Assembly: GCF_002163585.1 (NCBI RefSeq)
Contig: NZ_CP015579.1
Location: 4,030,001 to 4,094,000, forward strand
DNA from: Tatumella citrea
GTDB lineage: Bacteria; Pseudomonadota; Gammaproteobacteria; Enterobacterales; Enterobacteriaceae
Direction: 5' to 3'
Length of the DNA: 64,000 bases
In this document: positions 26,738 to 35,504 of the stretch, in pieces
How the letters are laid out: every line of letters begins with the position of its first letter
Position numbering within the stretch: the first letter of the stretch is position 1
Translations under genes and position numbers: made by a program
The notes under the pieces: generated by a model
Seen by the model: the letters and a program-made list of their open reading frames with translations, nothing else
Databases searched by the model: none
What the model was told of the DNA's origin: nothing

Positions 26738-27457
26738 TCAGAAAAAATGCGTCCAGGCTGCGGATATTGGCATAGCAAGAACCAGAGCAGGTAACATATT
26801 CGCCACCGGGAAAGATTTAATACCACAAATTCTGAATCCGGTTGCAAACATTAATACACCACCAACCGCAGAAAAGTCTGCCTGCATATTAGGTGTGGTT
26901 AATGGCAGAATATATACTGCACCATAAGCCAGCAATAACTGAATAATCAGCTGCGGTACTGCCACAATGGCAACCGCAAAACCTAAAGAAGTGGCAAAAA
27001 TCGCCGAGGTGAACAGATCCAGGAACGATTTAGCAATCAGAACACTGGAATCGCCAGTCATCCCCTCATGCATTGAACCAAAAATCCCGGTGCCGCTGGC
27101 ACAAAACAGCACGATAATCGCAACATAACTTTGCAGAAACGCTTCCTGAGACTGCTGGTCGGTTCCTTTCGGAGAAACAAACAATTCGACCAGCCCTTTG
27201 GCTTTCGCGCCCAGCTTACCAATCCCTTTTTCCAGATAAACCAGTTCTCCCAGCAATGAGCCAAGAATGACGGATAAAACCATCACCGGCATATGTGACA
27301 GTTTGACCACCAGAACTACCCCCATACACATGGAAGCAGCACCAAAGATCAGCGGCATACTGGTTCGAACACGTTCAGGTAACCGGGTGCTTAATACTGC
27401 GCCAACAATACCACCGACTAATACCGCAGAACCGTTAATAAAGGGTCCAATTATCAT
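26738..27457 (-). CDS. yqgA: DUF554 membrane protein YqgA
   Basis: A 239-residue inner membrane protein with about seven hydrophobic segments, matching E. coli YqgA nearly end to end (for example FCASGTGIFGSMHEGMTGD and ADFSAVGGVLMFATG). The DUF554 family is thought to be a small-molecule transporter or channel, but no substrate is established. Here it is the last gene behind ubiD and ubiX, overlapping ubiX by four bases, which is unusual for yqgA and hints that it could move the aromatic acid, the phenol product or a counter-ion. Confidence 0.88.
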   Translation of the reverse strand: MIIGPFINGSAVLVGGIVGAVLSTRLPERVRTSMPLIFGAASMCMGVVLVVKLSHMPVMVLSVILGSLLGELVYLEKGIGKLGAKAKGLVELFVSPKGTDQQSQEAFLQSYVAIIVLFCASGTGIFGSMHEGMTGDSSVLIAKSFLDLFTSAIFATSLGFAVAIVAVPQLIIQLLLAYGAVYILPLTTPNMQADFSAVGGVLMFATGFRICGIKSFPVANMLPALVLAMPISAAWTHFF

Positions 27458-28074
27458 TTATTATTACTCCCGCTTATTGCTGCTATCGACTCTCCCCAGC
27501 GCGGTAAATCGGCACAGTCCACACCCAGTAACCCCAGAGAACGGGCAGCACTATGAGCAATGATTTCTTCTACGCTTTGAGGACGAGCATAAAGTGCAGG
27601 CACCGGTGGGAAAATTATTCCGCCCATCTCTGTGACCTGCTGCATATTGCGTAAATGCCCTAAATGTAATGGCGTTTCTCTCGCCATCAAAACCAGTCTC
27701 CGGCGCTCTTTTAAAATCACATCGGCGGCTCTGGTCAGTAAATTTTCGGTCATGCCTGTCGCAATGGCTGCCAGGGTATGCATCGAACAGGGGGCAACAA
27801 TCATGCCATCGGTCCTGAACGAACCACTGGCAATAGCTGAGCCCACAGCGCGGAAGGGGTAGACCACATCAGCCAGCGCCAGGACATCGTCTTCACTGAG
27901 AGTCGTTTCCTGTTCGCGGTTAAGGTGTGCAGAAGGGGAAATCACCACATGGCTTTCCACTCCGGCCTGTCTCAGATAATGCAGTATCTGTACTCCGTAA
28001 GAGAAACCGGAAGCACCGCTGATACCAACGATCACCCTTCTTTTTGCTGTTGTCTGTTGAGCAAACCCTGACAT
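27454..28074 (-). CDS. UbiX-family flavin prenyltransferase
   Basis: A 206-residue flavoprotein of the UbiX/Pad1 family, which prenylates FMN to make the prFMN cofactor that UbiD-type decarboxylases need. Motifs include the flavin-phosphate loop GISGASGFSYG (18-28), VAPCSMHTLAAIATG and LTRAADVILKERRRLVLMARETPL. Placed 21 bases after a UbiD-type gene, it is most likely the dedicated cofactor enzyme (VdcB/LpdB/BsdB-like) of that decarboxylase instead of the ubiquinone pathway UbiX. Confidence 0.9.
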   Translation of the reverse strand: MSGFAQQTTAKRRVIVGISGASGFSYGVQILHYLRQAGVESHVVISPSAHLNREQETTLSEDDVLALADVVYPFRAVGSAIASGSFRTDGMIVAPCSMHTLAAIATGMTENLLTRAADVILKERRRLVLMARETPLHLGHLRNMQQVTEMGGIIFPPVPALYARPQSVEEIIAHSAARSLGLLGVDCADLPRWGESIAAISGSNNK

Positions 28075-28095
28075 TTTCTTCTCCTCAGTCCGTGA

Positions 28096-29586
28096 TTATT
28101 TAGCGTTGAAACCCGGGATGAAACGATTCACATCCACTTCCAGGAACGCACTACGTTGGAACCGGTCTTTCATATCAAACGGTACGGTGCAGTCGAAGAC
28201 TGTTTTACAGGCGATACCGTGACCACGGATGGAGTGGCTGAATTCCGGATCGTTAGACGGATCTAACGGATGGCAGCGTACGCCCGGAATAAAGATGGTG
28301 CTGACATCGCCCTGGTAGCGCGTAGTCATCGCCCACATCACGTCATTCATATCGTAGATATCGACGTCATCATCCACCAGAATCACATGTTTCAGTTCGA
28401 TAAAGGCGGAGAATGCCAGCAATGCAGCCTGCCGTTGTCTGCCTTCGTCTGAAGGGATGGTTTTTTTCACTTTCAGAACAGCCAGGAATTTACCGGTACC
28501 TGGTGACGGGCAGTGAACTTCCTGGACAAACCCTGGTAAGGCGCGGTCAACTAACTGCAAAATACTGGCTTCAGTCGGGATACCAGCCAGGTTGGTGTGT
28601 TCATCACTTGGGCCGATACAGGTTTGCAGAATCGGATGTTTACGGTGAGTAATGGCTTTCACTTTAATCACTGGTAACGCCGCATTCGCCGGTCCGGTGT
28701 AACCCGGGAATTCAGGCATTGCTTTACCAGTGTTAGAATTCTGGTCTTCACGAACGGTCACGCCAGGCAGGATTTCCCCTTCGATCACCACTTCAGCATT
28801 GGCAATCCCGAAAGCGCCTTTTACAGAAACCGCTTCAGTCAGTTCAACTGCCTGCTGACGTAAAGCACCGGCAATAGACAATTCGTCAAAGCCCAGTGGA
28901 GTTGTTGGTGGCTCAAAGCAGGCACCGATTTCGATAGCCGGGTCAACACCGATACTGATAGTGATAGGTAACGCTTTACCGGCAGCTTCGGCTTTTTTAC
29001 GGAACACATCCAGGTGACGACCCGGGGCAAAGTACATTGAGATTTCATCTTTACTTTGCACACACAGACGGTGGATGGTGACATCGTGTTCACCAGTTTC
29101 AGGGTCAGCGGCATAGCACATACCCAGGGTGAAATACGGGCCGGCATCTTCCGGGGTATTGGTCGGTGCTGGCAAAATTTTCAGGATATCGAAGTCAGGA
29201 TCGGTGGCCAGATGGACCACTTCCTGGCATTTCGCCTGTGAATTTGGGATGACTACAGGTGCAATAGGTGTAGCCACCGCATCTTTCAGCATAAACGCCA
29301 GTTTTTCTGGCTCAGTACCGAACAGACGGGCAACACGTTTACGTGATGACAACAGGCCAATCAGGACCCGCATATCATCGTAACCTTTAATTTTATTGAA
29401 GATCATCGCCGGACCGACACGGGTTGGGCGCTGGACGGTACCATGTGCACCGACATAACGATAAACCCCGGATAATTCAGCGATAGGATCGACCGGTTCA
29501 TCGGTATAAATCAGTTCATCATCATACTGACTTAAGACTTCAATCGCACTTCGTAAGTCCGTTACTTTTTTCTGGTTATCTGTCAT
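28096..29586 (-). CDS. UbiD-family aromatic acid decarboxylase (AroY/LpdC-like)
   Basis: A 496-residue prFMN-dependent (de)carboxylase. It resembles the protocatechuate decarboxylase AroY and gallate decarboxylase LpdC through its length: GPAMIFNKIKGYDDMRVLIG, DVTIHRLCVQSKDEISMYFAPGRH, GACFEPPTTPLGFDEL, AEVVIEGEILPGV and FEIRGHGIACKT-like blocks (here HSIRGHGIACKTVFDCTVP). Expected reaction: protocatechuate to catechol or gallate to pyrogallol plus CO2, in the cytoplasm. The small third subunit (VdcD/BsdD) seen in some hydroxyarylic decarboxylase operons is missing. First gene of ubiD-ubiX-yqgA; a divergent LysR gene likely controls it. Confidence 0.88.
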   Translation of the reverse strand: MTDNQKKVTDLRSAIEVLSQYDDELIYTDEPVDPIAELSGVYRYVGAHGTVQRPTRVGPAMIFNKIKGYDDMRVLIGLLSSRKRVARLFGTEPEKLAFMLKDAVATPIAPVVIPNSQAKCQEVVHLATDPDFDILKILPAPTNTPEDAGPYFTLGMCYAADPETGEHDVTIHRLCVQSKDEISMYFAPGRHLDVFRKKAEAAGKALPITISIGVDPAIEIGACFEPPTTPLGFDELSIAGALRQQAVELTEAVSVKGAFGIANAEVVIEGEILPGVTVREDQNSNTGKAMPEFPGYTGPANAALPVIKVKAITHRKHPILQTCIGPSDEHTNLAGIPTEASILQLVDRALPGFVQEVHCPSPGTGKFLAVLKVKKTIPSDEGRQRQAALLAFSAFIELKHVILVDDDVDIYDMNDVMWAMTTRYQGDVSTIFIPGVRCHPLDPSNDPEFSHSIRGHGIACKTVFDCTVPFDMKDRFQRSAFLEVDVNRFIPGFNAK

Positions 29587-29725
29587 GGTAAAACCTCTCA
29601 GACTGATGTCATCGGTAAAAAATCAACGGCAAAAAATCTCAGGTATGTCATTATCATCCCTCAGGATTTTGATCAGTACCCACTGACCTGCGCCGATTTA
29701 CTTCCCGCTCAGTGTCTGAATTTTG

Positions 29726-29744
29726 GTGATTATTGTCTAATCAC
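29726..29744. promoter_or_regulatory. LysR-type operator between ubiD and lysR genes
   Basis: GTGATTA-TTGTC-TAATCAC is a perfect seven-base inverted repeat containing a T-N11-A core, located midway in the divergent promoter region. It is the likely binding site of the adjacent LysR regulator. Confidence 0.65.
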
Positions 29745-29797
29745 AATAACCGCATTTTTAATAAGCAATCATTATCAAAACTCCCCCGGAGAATGGC

Positions 29798-30697
29798 ATG
29801 GAATACCGGCATTTACATGCATTTGTGGTCCTGTCTGAAGAGCTTCATTTTGGTCGGGCGGCTGGGCGACTTAATATCGCTCAGCCCGCACTGAGTCAGC
29901 ATATTAAAGCGCTGGAACAGGAAACCGGCCTGCATTTGTTTAAACGCGACCGGCGAAATGTGGAACTTACCTATGAAGGGCTGCAACTACTGCCGCAAGC
30001 CAGTCTGGCCCTGAGTCACTTCTCGCAATTCCGCAATCATGTCCGCATTCTGAAACAGGGACTTAAAGGACATTTAACACTCGGTTATGTTGGCAGTTCG
30101 ATTCTCGATCCGGCACTGTCAATGTTAATTAACAGTTACCGGCAGCAACAGCCGACGATGAGTATTACAATTGAAGAACATAGCGTTGACGATCAGATAT
30201 CACGTCTGCTAAATGATCAACTTGATGCCGCGTTAATCCGCTCGCCGGTTCCCCGGATTCCTGAGCTTGATTATATGGATGTAGTGACCCGTTCGATGAT
30301 TGCAGTGTTACCAGCCAGCCATCCGCTACTTAAACAGCCCTGCCTGACTCTGGATGAGCTGGCGGATGAAACATTTCTGATTCAGCAAGACCCTCCGGGA
30401 ATTGGTCTCGGCTGGACCGTGATCGAAGCCTGCCGCCGTGCCGGAATCACCCCACGCCAGGTTATGCAGACCCGTGATGTTTCGGTGGCCTGCGGGCTGG
30501 TATCGATGGGAATGGGTGTGGCTATTGTGCCGGAAACTCAGCGGTCAATTCTGATCCCGGGGGTTGGTTACTGTGAACTGAAAGATAAGCAGGCCACCAC
30601 CACCCTGACTCTGGCCTGGCAGCGCCGTCGTTATCATCATGCACTGAAGGACTTCATTATGTTTGTAAAAGAAGTCACCGGGAAAAACCATTACTGA
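29798..30697 (+). CDS. LysR family regulator of the decarboxylase operon
   Basis: A 299-residue LysR-type regulator. The N-terminal winged helix (1-60) reads MEYRHLHAFVVLSEELHFGRAAGRLNIAQPALSQ in pieces typical of the BenM/CatM/CbnR branch, whose members respond to aromatic acids or muconates. The effector-binding domain spans about 90-290 (LTLGYVGSSILDP). Divergent from the UbiD-type gene and next to a perfect inverted repeat, it probably activates ubiD-ubiX-yqgA with a phenolic acid as inducer. Confidence 0.88.
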   Translation: MEYRHLHAFVVLSEELHFGRAAGRLNIAQPALSQHIKALEQETGLHLFKRDRRNVELTYEGLQLLPQASLALSHFSQFRNHVRILKQGLKGHLTLGYVGSSILDPALSMLINSYRQQQPTMSITIEEHSVDDQISRLLNDQLDAALIRSPVPRIPELDYMDVVTRSMIAVLPASHPLLKQPCLTLDELADETFLIQQDPPGIGLGWTVIEACRRAGITPRQVMQTRDVSVACGLVSMGMGVAIVPETQRSILIPGVGYCELKDKQATTTLTLAWQRRRYHHALKDFIMFVKEVTGKNHY

Positions 30698-30792
30698 TCA
30701 ACACTCTTTTCGACCCATTCTCCGGGAAAACCCGCAAACAGGATTTTGCATTTTGTGATTATTGCCGGTATAACCATCGTCGCACCCGATTT

Positions 30793-30816
30793 GGATGTCT
30801 ATACGTATAGAAGGTT
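30793..30816 (+). promoter_or_regulatory. Tandem MetJ boxes before mmuP
   Basis: Three contiguous eight-base units GGATGTCT, ATACGTAT and AGAAGGTT match the MetJ consensus AGACGTCT at six, six and five positions. Two or more tandem boxes are needed for MetJ repression. Their location just before the ribosome site fits methionine control of mmuPM and argues against translation starting at 30795. Confidence 0.55.
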
Positions 30817-30818
30817 AT

Positions 30819-32237
30819 ATGCAGGTGGATACCACAAACGCGCCTCTGAAGCGCACTATGAAATCCCGCCATCTGGTGATGTTGTCACTGGGCGGGGTCA
30901 TCGGTACCGGTCTATTCTTTAATACTGGTTATATTATCTCTTCTACCGGGGCGGCCGGAACATTACTGGCCTATCTGATCGGCGCACTGGTTGTCTGGCT
31001 GGTCATGCAATGCCTGGGAGAATTGTCTGTTGCCATGCCGGAAACCGGCGCATTTCATGTTTATGCCAGCCGCTATCTCGGCCCGGCGACTGGTTACACG
31101 GTGGCCTGGCTTTACTGGCTGACATGGACAGTCGCCCTGGGTTCCAGCTTTACCGCTGCCGGTTTTTGTATGCAGTTCTGGTTTCCACAGATTCCGGTCT
31201 GGATCTGGTGCCTGGTGTTTTGTGTACTGATTTTCGGTATGAATATTGTCTCAACCCGATTCTTTGCCGAAGGCGAATTCTGGTTTTCACTGATTAAAGT
31301 ATTCACCATTGTCCTGTTTCTGGTGCTGGGCGTAGCGGCAATGACAGGAATTCTGCCAATGCACGATGGCAGCCCTGCCCCGGGCCTGCATAATATTACC
31401 TCTCAGGGCTGGTTCCCCCACGGTGGCCTGCCGATTCTGATGACGATGGTAGCGGTCAATTTCGCATTTTCCGGCACAGAGCTGATTGGCATTGCCGCTG
31501 GTGAAACCGAGAATCCACATAAAGTTATTCCAATCGCTATCCGTACTACCGTAGTCCGGTTGATTATTTTCTTTGTTGGTACCGTGTTCATTCTGGCGGC
31601 ACTGATTCCGATGCAACAGGCTGGTGTCGAAAAAAGCCCGTTTGTACTGGTGTTCGAGAAAGTCGGAATCCCTTATGCAGCCGGATTTTTTAACCTGGTC
31701 ATCCTGACGGCTATCCTGTCTGCTGCTAATTCCGGATTGTATGCTTCAGGAAGAATGCTCTGGTCACTGGCAAATCAGAACACCCTGCCAAAATGCTTCA
31801 CACGGCTGACCTCACGGGGAGTCCCGCTGACTGCCCTGTCTGTCAGTATGCTGGGTGGCATCCTGGCCCTGGCCTCCAGTGTAATTGCACCGGATACAGT
31901 GTTTGTCGCCCTGTCCGCGATTTCAGGTTTTGCCGTCGTCGCCGTCTGGTTAAGTATCTGTGCTTCGCATTTTGTATTTCGCCGTCGCCATTTACAGCAG
32001 GGTAAATCTGCAAATGAATTACTGTACCGCGCCCCCTGCTATCCGCTGGTGCCGGTACTGGGCTTTATTTTATGCCTGGTTGCCTGTGTCGGGTTGGCTT
32101 TTGACCCGGATCAGCGCATTGCCTTATGGTGTGGAATTCCGTTTGTCGCGGTATGCTATGTTGCTTACTTTATTACCCGCCGCCTGAATAATCGCGGGAA
32201 TCCAACAGCGCAGGAGAAGCAGTATGCCGCTAAATAA
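30819..32237 (+). CDS. mmuP: S-methylmethionine permease
   Basis: A 472-residue APC-family amino acid permease with 12 predicted membrane segments, very close to E. coli MmuP (for example [21 protein letters not shown] and [18 protein letters not shown]). It imports S-methylmethionine, a plant-derived methyl donor. The ATG at 30819 has AAGG at short spacing; an upstream ATG at 30795 lies inside the MetJ boxes. It overlaps mmuM by 14 bases. Confidence 0.93.
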   Translation: MQVDTTNAPLKRTMKSRHLVMLSLGGVIGTGLFFNTGYIISSTGAAGTLLAYLIGALVVWLVMQCLGELSVAMPETGAFHVYASRYLGPATGYTVAWLYWLTWTVALGSSFTAAGFCMQFWFPQIPVWIWCLVFCVLIFGMNIVSTRFFAEGEFWFSLIKVFTIVLFLVLGVAAMTGILPMHDGSPAPGLHNITSQGWFPHGGLPILMTMVAVNFAFSGTELIGIAAGETENPHKVIPIAIRTTVVRLIIFFVGTVFILAALIPMQQAGVEKSPFVLVFEKVGIPYAAGFFNLVILTAILSAANSGLYASGRMLWSLANQNTLPKCFTRLTSRGVPLTALSVSMLGGILALASSVIAPDTVFVALSAISGFAVVAVWLSICASHFVFRRRHLQQGKSANELLYRAPCYPLVPVLGFILCLVACVGLAFDPDQRIALWCGIPFVAVCYVAYFITRRLNNRGNPTAQEKQYAAK

Positions 32238-33168
32238 TCCGTTACCGTTATCCGGCAAACATCAGTCGTTTCTGTTGCTGGACGGTGCTATGGCCACCGA
32301 GCTGGAAAATCGTGGTTGTGATCTGACCGACAGCTTGTGGTCAGCGAAGCTGCTGACCGAAAATCCTGAGCTGATAAGCCAGGTACATTACGACTATTTT
32401 AAGGCCGGGGCGCAGTGCACCATTACCGCCAGCTACCAGGCAAGCCTGCCAGGATTTGCGGCCCGTGGAATCTCTGCGGCTGACGCAGAGGCGCTGATTC
32501 GCCTTAGTGTCACCCTGGCCGCAGATGCCCGTCACCGTTATTTATCGGAACATCCGGATGCCGGACCACTACTGATTGCCGGTTCAGTCGGCCCTTACGG
32601 TGCTTTCCTGGCAGACGGTTCTGAGTATCGCGGTGATTATCACTGTACGCCGCAGCAATATCAGGAATTTCACCGGCCACGGATCGCTGCATTGCTGGAA
32701 GCCGGTGCCGACCTGCTGGCCTGTGAAACACTGCCTTCGTTTGAAGAGATTCAGGCACTGGCCGAACTGCTGACCGCTTTCCCACGGGCCCGTGCCTGGT
32801 TCTCGTTTACTCTGCGCGATGCACAGCACCTGAGTGACGGAACGCCGCTCAGTGAAGTCATGGCTTTTATCGAATGTTATCCGCAGATCGTTGCGGCAGG
32901 AATCAACTGTATTGCCCTGGCTGACACCACCGCCGCTCTGCGTTATCTGCAAACGCTGACACCTCTGCCACTGGTTGTTTATCCAAATTCCGGTGAGCAA
33001 TACGATGCGGTGAGCAAACACTGGCATTCCGGGGGAGAAAGCTGTGCCAGTCTGGCGGATTATTTACCTGACTGGCTGGCCGCAGGAGCCAGACTGATTG
33101 GCGGTTGCTGCCGGACGACTCCGGCAGATATTGTGGCCCTGAAACAGTTACAAAACTCTGGCCAATAA
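32224..33168 (+). CDS. mmuM: Homocysteine S-methyltransferase
   Basis: A 314-residue zinc-dependent TIM-barrel methyltransferase that uses S-methylmethionine to methylate homocysteine, giving two methionines. The zinc cysteines are visible in [10 protein letters not shown] and in the C-terminal [11 protein letters not shown]. The N terminus contains the usual [18 protein letters not shown]. It is co-transcribed with mmuP, forming the SMM salvage operon known from E. coli. Confidence 0.94.
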   Translation: MPLNNPLPLSGKHQSFLLLDGAMATELENRGCDLTDSLWSAKLLTENPELISQVHYDYFKAGAQCTITASYQASLPGFAARGISAADAEALIRLSVTLAADARHRYLSEHPDAGPLLIAGSVGPYGAFLADGSEYRGDYHCTPQQYQEFHRPRIAALLEAGADLLACETLPSFEEIQALAELLTAFPRARAWFSFTLRDAQHLSDGTPLSEVMAFIECYPQIVAAGINCIALADTTAALRYLQTLTPLPLVVYPNSGEQYDAVSKHWHSGGESCASLADYLPDWLAAGARLIGGCCRTTPADIVALKQLQNSGQ

Positions 33169-33179
33169 TAGTGCCCGAT

Positions 33180-33209
33180 CCGGAACCAGGCCTTTGGGTC
33201 TGGCTCCGG
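33180..33209. terminator. Hairpin between mmuM and the OFA carrier gene
   Basis: A ten-base stem with one mismatch (33180-33189 with 33200-33209) sits between two convergent genes. Neither side has a U run, so terminator function is only likely. Confidence 0.45.
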
Positions 33210-33218
33210 GATATCTGG

Positions 33219-34490
33219 TTACATCTGATGGCGTTTAAGAAACCGCTGGCGCACTGGTTTAAGCACCAGTAAAGCAAGTACTGCTGTCACAACATCCAGC
33301 GTAATCGCACTACTGAATACCGGCATCCAGCTTTGGGTATGCTGATACAACATCGCTGCCAGCGGACCACCGATAACCGAACCGACCCCCTGAGAGATAT
33401 ACAGACAGCCATAGTTAGTGGTGGCATGCTGCGATCCGAAAGTATCGGTCAGGGTTGCCGGGAATAATGAAAAAATTTCGCCCCAGCCAAGAAATACCAC
33501 TCCGGATAACAGAACAAATAATACCGCATCATGCCGGCACATCAGCCACAGTGTCATGGCGACAGCTTCCAGCGCAAAGGCAATAAACATTGTCTGCTCA
33601 CGCCCCAGCTTATCCGAAATAAAACCAAACAAAGGCCGCGTCAGACCGTTAGTAAAGCGGTCAATAGTCAGGGCCAGCGGTAATGCGGCCATTCCGGCAA
33701 TCACTATATGACTGACACCAAAATCACGGGCAAAGGTCGCCATTTGCGAGGTCACCATGAGTCCGGAGGTGGACATAAAAGTCATCATAAAAAACATCAG
33801 CCAGAACAGTGGCTGGCGTAACATCTCGCCGGCAGTAAACTGTTTCTGTCGTACAGCAGTCCCACTCGCCGCCTCACCGGCAGCAGAGACCGGAGCCTGT
33901 TTTAACCCCTGACTGGCCAGTACTCCGATGACGGCAAACAGCAGACCAAACGCTGTCAGGGTCATGTTCAGGCCATGCTTTTCCAGGGTCAGTGATACGG
34001 GGAACGTGGTAACAATGGCTCCCATCCCGTAACCCGCAGCAACCATTCCTGCGGCAAAGCCACGTTTTTCAGGAAACCAACGTACCACCAGCCCAACCAC
34101 GCCGACGTAGACGATCCCGGTACCCAGACCGCCGATACCGCCATACACCAGATATAACATGGCAATACTGTGTACCTGGGCAGTTAATACCCAGCTGAAA
34201 CCGGACAATAAGGTGCCGATAGCAATCAGCTTTTTGGCACCAAAATAGTCCACCAGCTTGCCCTGAAACGGAGAGAAGAAGGTTTGCAGGATAATCAACA
34301 ACGAGAAAGTGACCTGTAATTCAGGTAATCCGACAGAAAACTGTTCCATCATCGGCTTAGTTAACAGGGTCCAGACATATTGCGGGCTGGAAATTGAAGC
34401 CATACATATCAGACCAAATGCCAGTTGTTTCCATTTTTCACTGGCTGCCACGCCGTCTCTCTCGGCTAATTCAGACGCATAAATACTCAT
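33219..34490 (-). CDS. OFA family MFS transporter
   Basis: A 423-residue, 12-segment major facilitator of the oxalate/formate antiporter (OFA) family. The MFS loop 2-3 motif appears as GKLVDYFGAKKLIAIG and the mid-protein loop as GFISDKLGREQTMF. Relatives carry oxalate/formate, lactate or pyruvate-like monocarboxylates; the substrate is not readable here. The ATG at 34490 is better spaced from GGGG than the one at 34496. It stands alone, convergent to mmuPM. Confidence 0.83.
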   Translation of the reverse strand: MSIYASELAERDGVAASEKWKQLAFGLICMASISSPQYVWTLLTKPMMEQFSVGLPELQVTFSLLIILQTFFSPFQGKLVDYFGAKKLIAIGTLLSGFSWVLTAQVHSIAMLYLVYGGIGGLGTGIVYVGVVGLVVRWFPEKRGFAAGMVAAGYGMGAIVTTFPVSLTLEKHGLNMTLTAFGLLFAVIGVLASQGLKQAPVSAAGEAASGTAVRQKQFTAGEMLRQPLFWLMFFMMTFMSTSGLMVTSQMATFARDFGVSHIVIAGMAALPLALTIDRFTNGLTRPLFGFISDKLGREQTMFIAFALEAVAMTLWLMCRHDAVLFVLLSGVVFLGWGEIFSLFPATLTDTFGSQHATTNYGCLYISQGVGSVIGGPLAAMLYQHTQSWMPVFSSAITLDVVTAVLALLVLKPVRQRFLKRHQM

Positions 34491-34682
34491 ACTCATCCCC
34501 CGGGGTATTTTAATTTTTAATCGTCAGGAGAAAGCAATTTATGTGCCAGCCATCACAGAGAGTAAAACGCCTCAGCGGAAGGGGGTTGTCACGACAACGG
34601 GAGAAAATTCACTGATCGGGTGCAGAGGAAGACAAAGTCTGGTGCAGCAGACCCACAGAAGAGAGGTCAGGGATGAGGGATA

Positions 34683-34703
34683 CGGGCAGACACTGTCTGC
34701 CCG
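34683..34703 (-). terminator. Hairpin after the iron-type ABC operon
   Basis: A near-perfect palindrome, CGGGCAGACA-C-TGTCTGCCCG, 15 bases beyond the ATPase stop codon. No U run follows, so it may be a terminator with a weak tail or a transcript-stabilising structure. Confidence 0.5.
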
Positions 34704-34718
34704 TTCCGACCGGAGAGG

Positions 34719-35504
34719 TCAGATACCGCCGCTGACCAGGCCATCAATATGTACCTGTGGAACACCCTGCGAGCACAACTCTATGCGCCCGCGGACGCCA
34801 TAAACCTCCGCCAGGCTTTGTGGAGTGATTACTTCGGAAGGTACGCCGCTGGCCACAATACGCCCGGCTTTCATCATAACGACGTGATCACTGTGGCGCA
34901 GGGCAATATTAATATCATGCAATACCACGACGGTGACCATATCGCGGATTCTGGTTTCACGGGAGACGAGGCTCATCACATGATACTGATAGTTTAAATC
35001 AAGCGCGCTGAGTGGCTCATCGAGCAACAGCAATGAAGGGTTACGCACCAGTGACTGAGCCAGCCCGACCATTTGCTTTTGACCGCCAGACAACTCATCC
35101 ATAAATCTCAGCGCCAGCGAACCGATACCCACCTCTTCCAGTAACTGCATTATCCGTTCCGGAGTAAAAGCAGCACCGTGCTGACCGGTTGCCCGCGCGG
35201 CTACCAGAATGGATTCCAGTACCTGCAGATGAACTCCGGATGGCAGGCTTTGCGGCAGATAAACGACCTTGTCACCGCGGTCAGCGAGCGTCATCTGATT
35301 AAGATTCTGGTTATCCAGCCAGATCTCACCCTTTGCCCGGTTCAGCCCGGCCAGAGCACGCAATAACGTGGATTTCCCGCAACCATTCGGTCCCAACAGT
35401 ACTGTCACTTTGCCCCGGGGAATCTGTTCCAGGGTCATATTATTAATGACCGGACGCCGACGATAACCGGTGGTCAGCTGCCTGATATTCAGGGAATCTG
35501 TCAT
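34719..35504 (-). CDS. Iron-complex ABC transporter ATP-binding protein
   Basis: A 261-residue ATPase of the FecE/FepC/BtuD group. Walker A is GPNGCGKSTLL, signature LSGGQKQMVGLAQSL, Walker B LLLLDEPLSALD and H-loop VVLHDINIAL. It powers import with the FecCD permease encoded immediately upstream (four-base overlap) and the divergent binding protein. Confidence 0.9.
   Translation of the reverse strand: MTDSLNIRQLTTGYRRRPVINNMTLEQIPRGKVTVLLGPNGCGKSTLLRALAGLNRAKGEIWLDNQNLNQMTLADRGDKVVYLPQSLPSGVHLQVLESILVAARATGQHGAAFTPERIMQLLEEVGIGSLALRFMDELSGGQKQMVGLAQSLVRNPSLLLLDEPLSALDLNYQYHVMSLVSRETRIRDMVTVVVLHDINIALRHSDHVVMMKAGRIVASGVPSEVITPQSLAEVYGVRGRIELCSQGVPQVHIDGLVSGGI

Noticed and set aside
30755..30764. 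GTGATTATTG upstream of mmuP, same as one arm of the LysR operator at 29726-29744
   Set aside because: The second arm is missing and MetJ boxes explain mmuP control; a ten-base match in AT-rich DNA may be chance.
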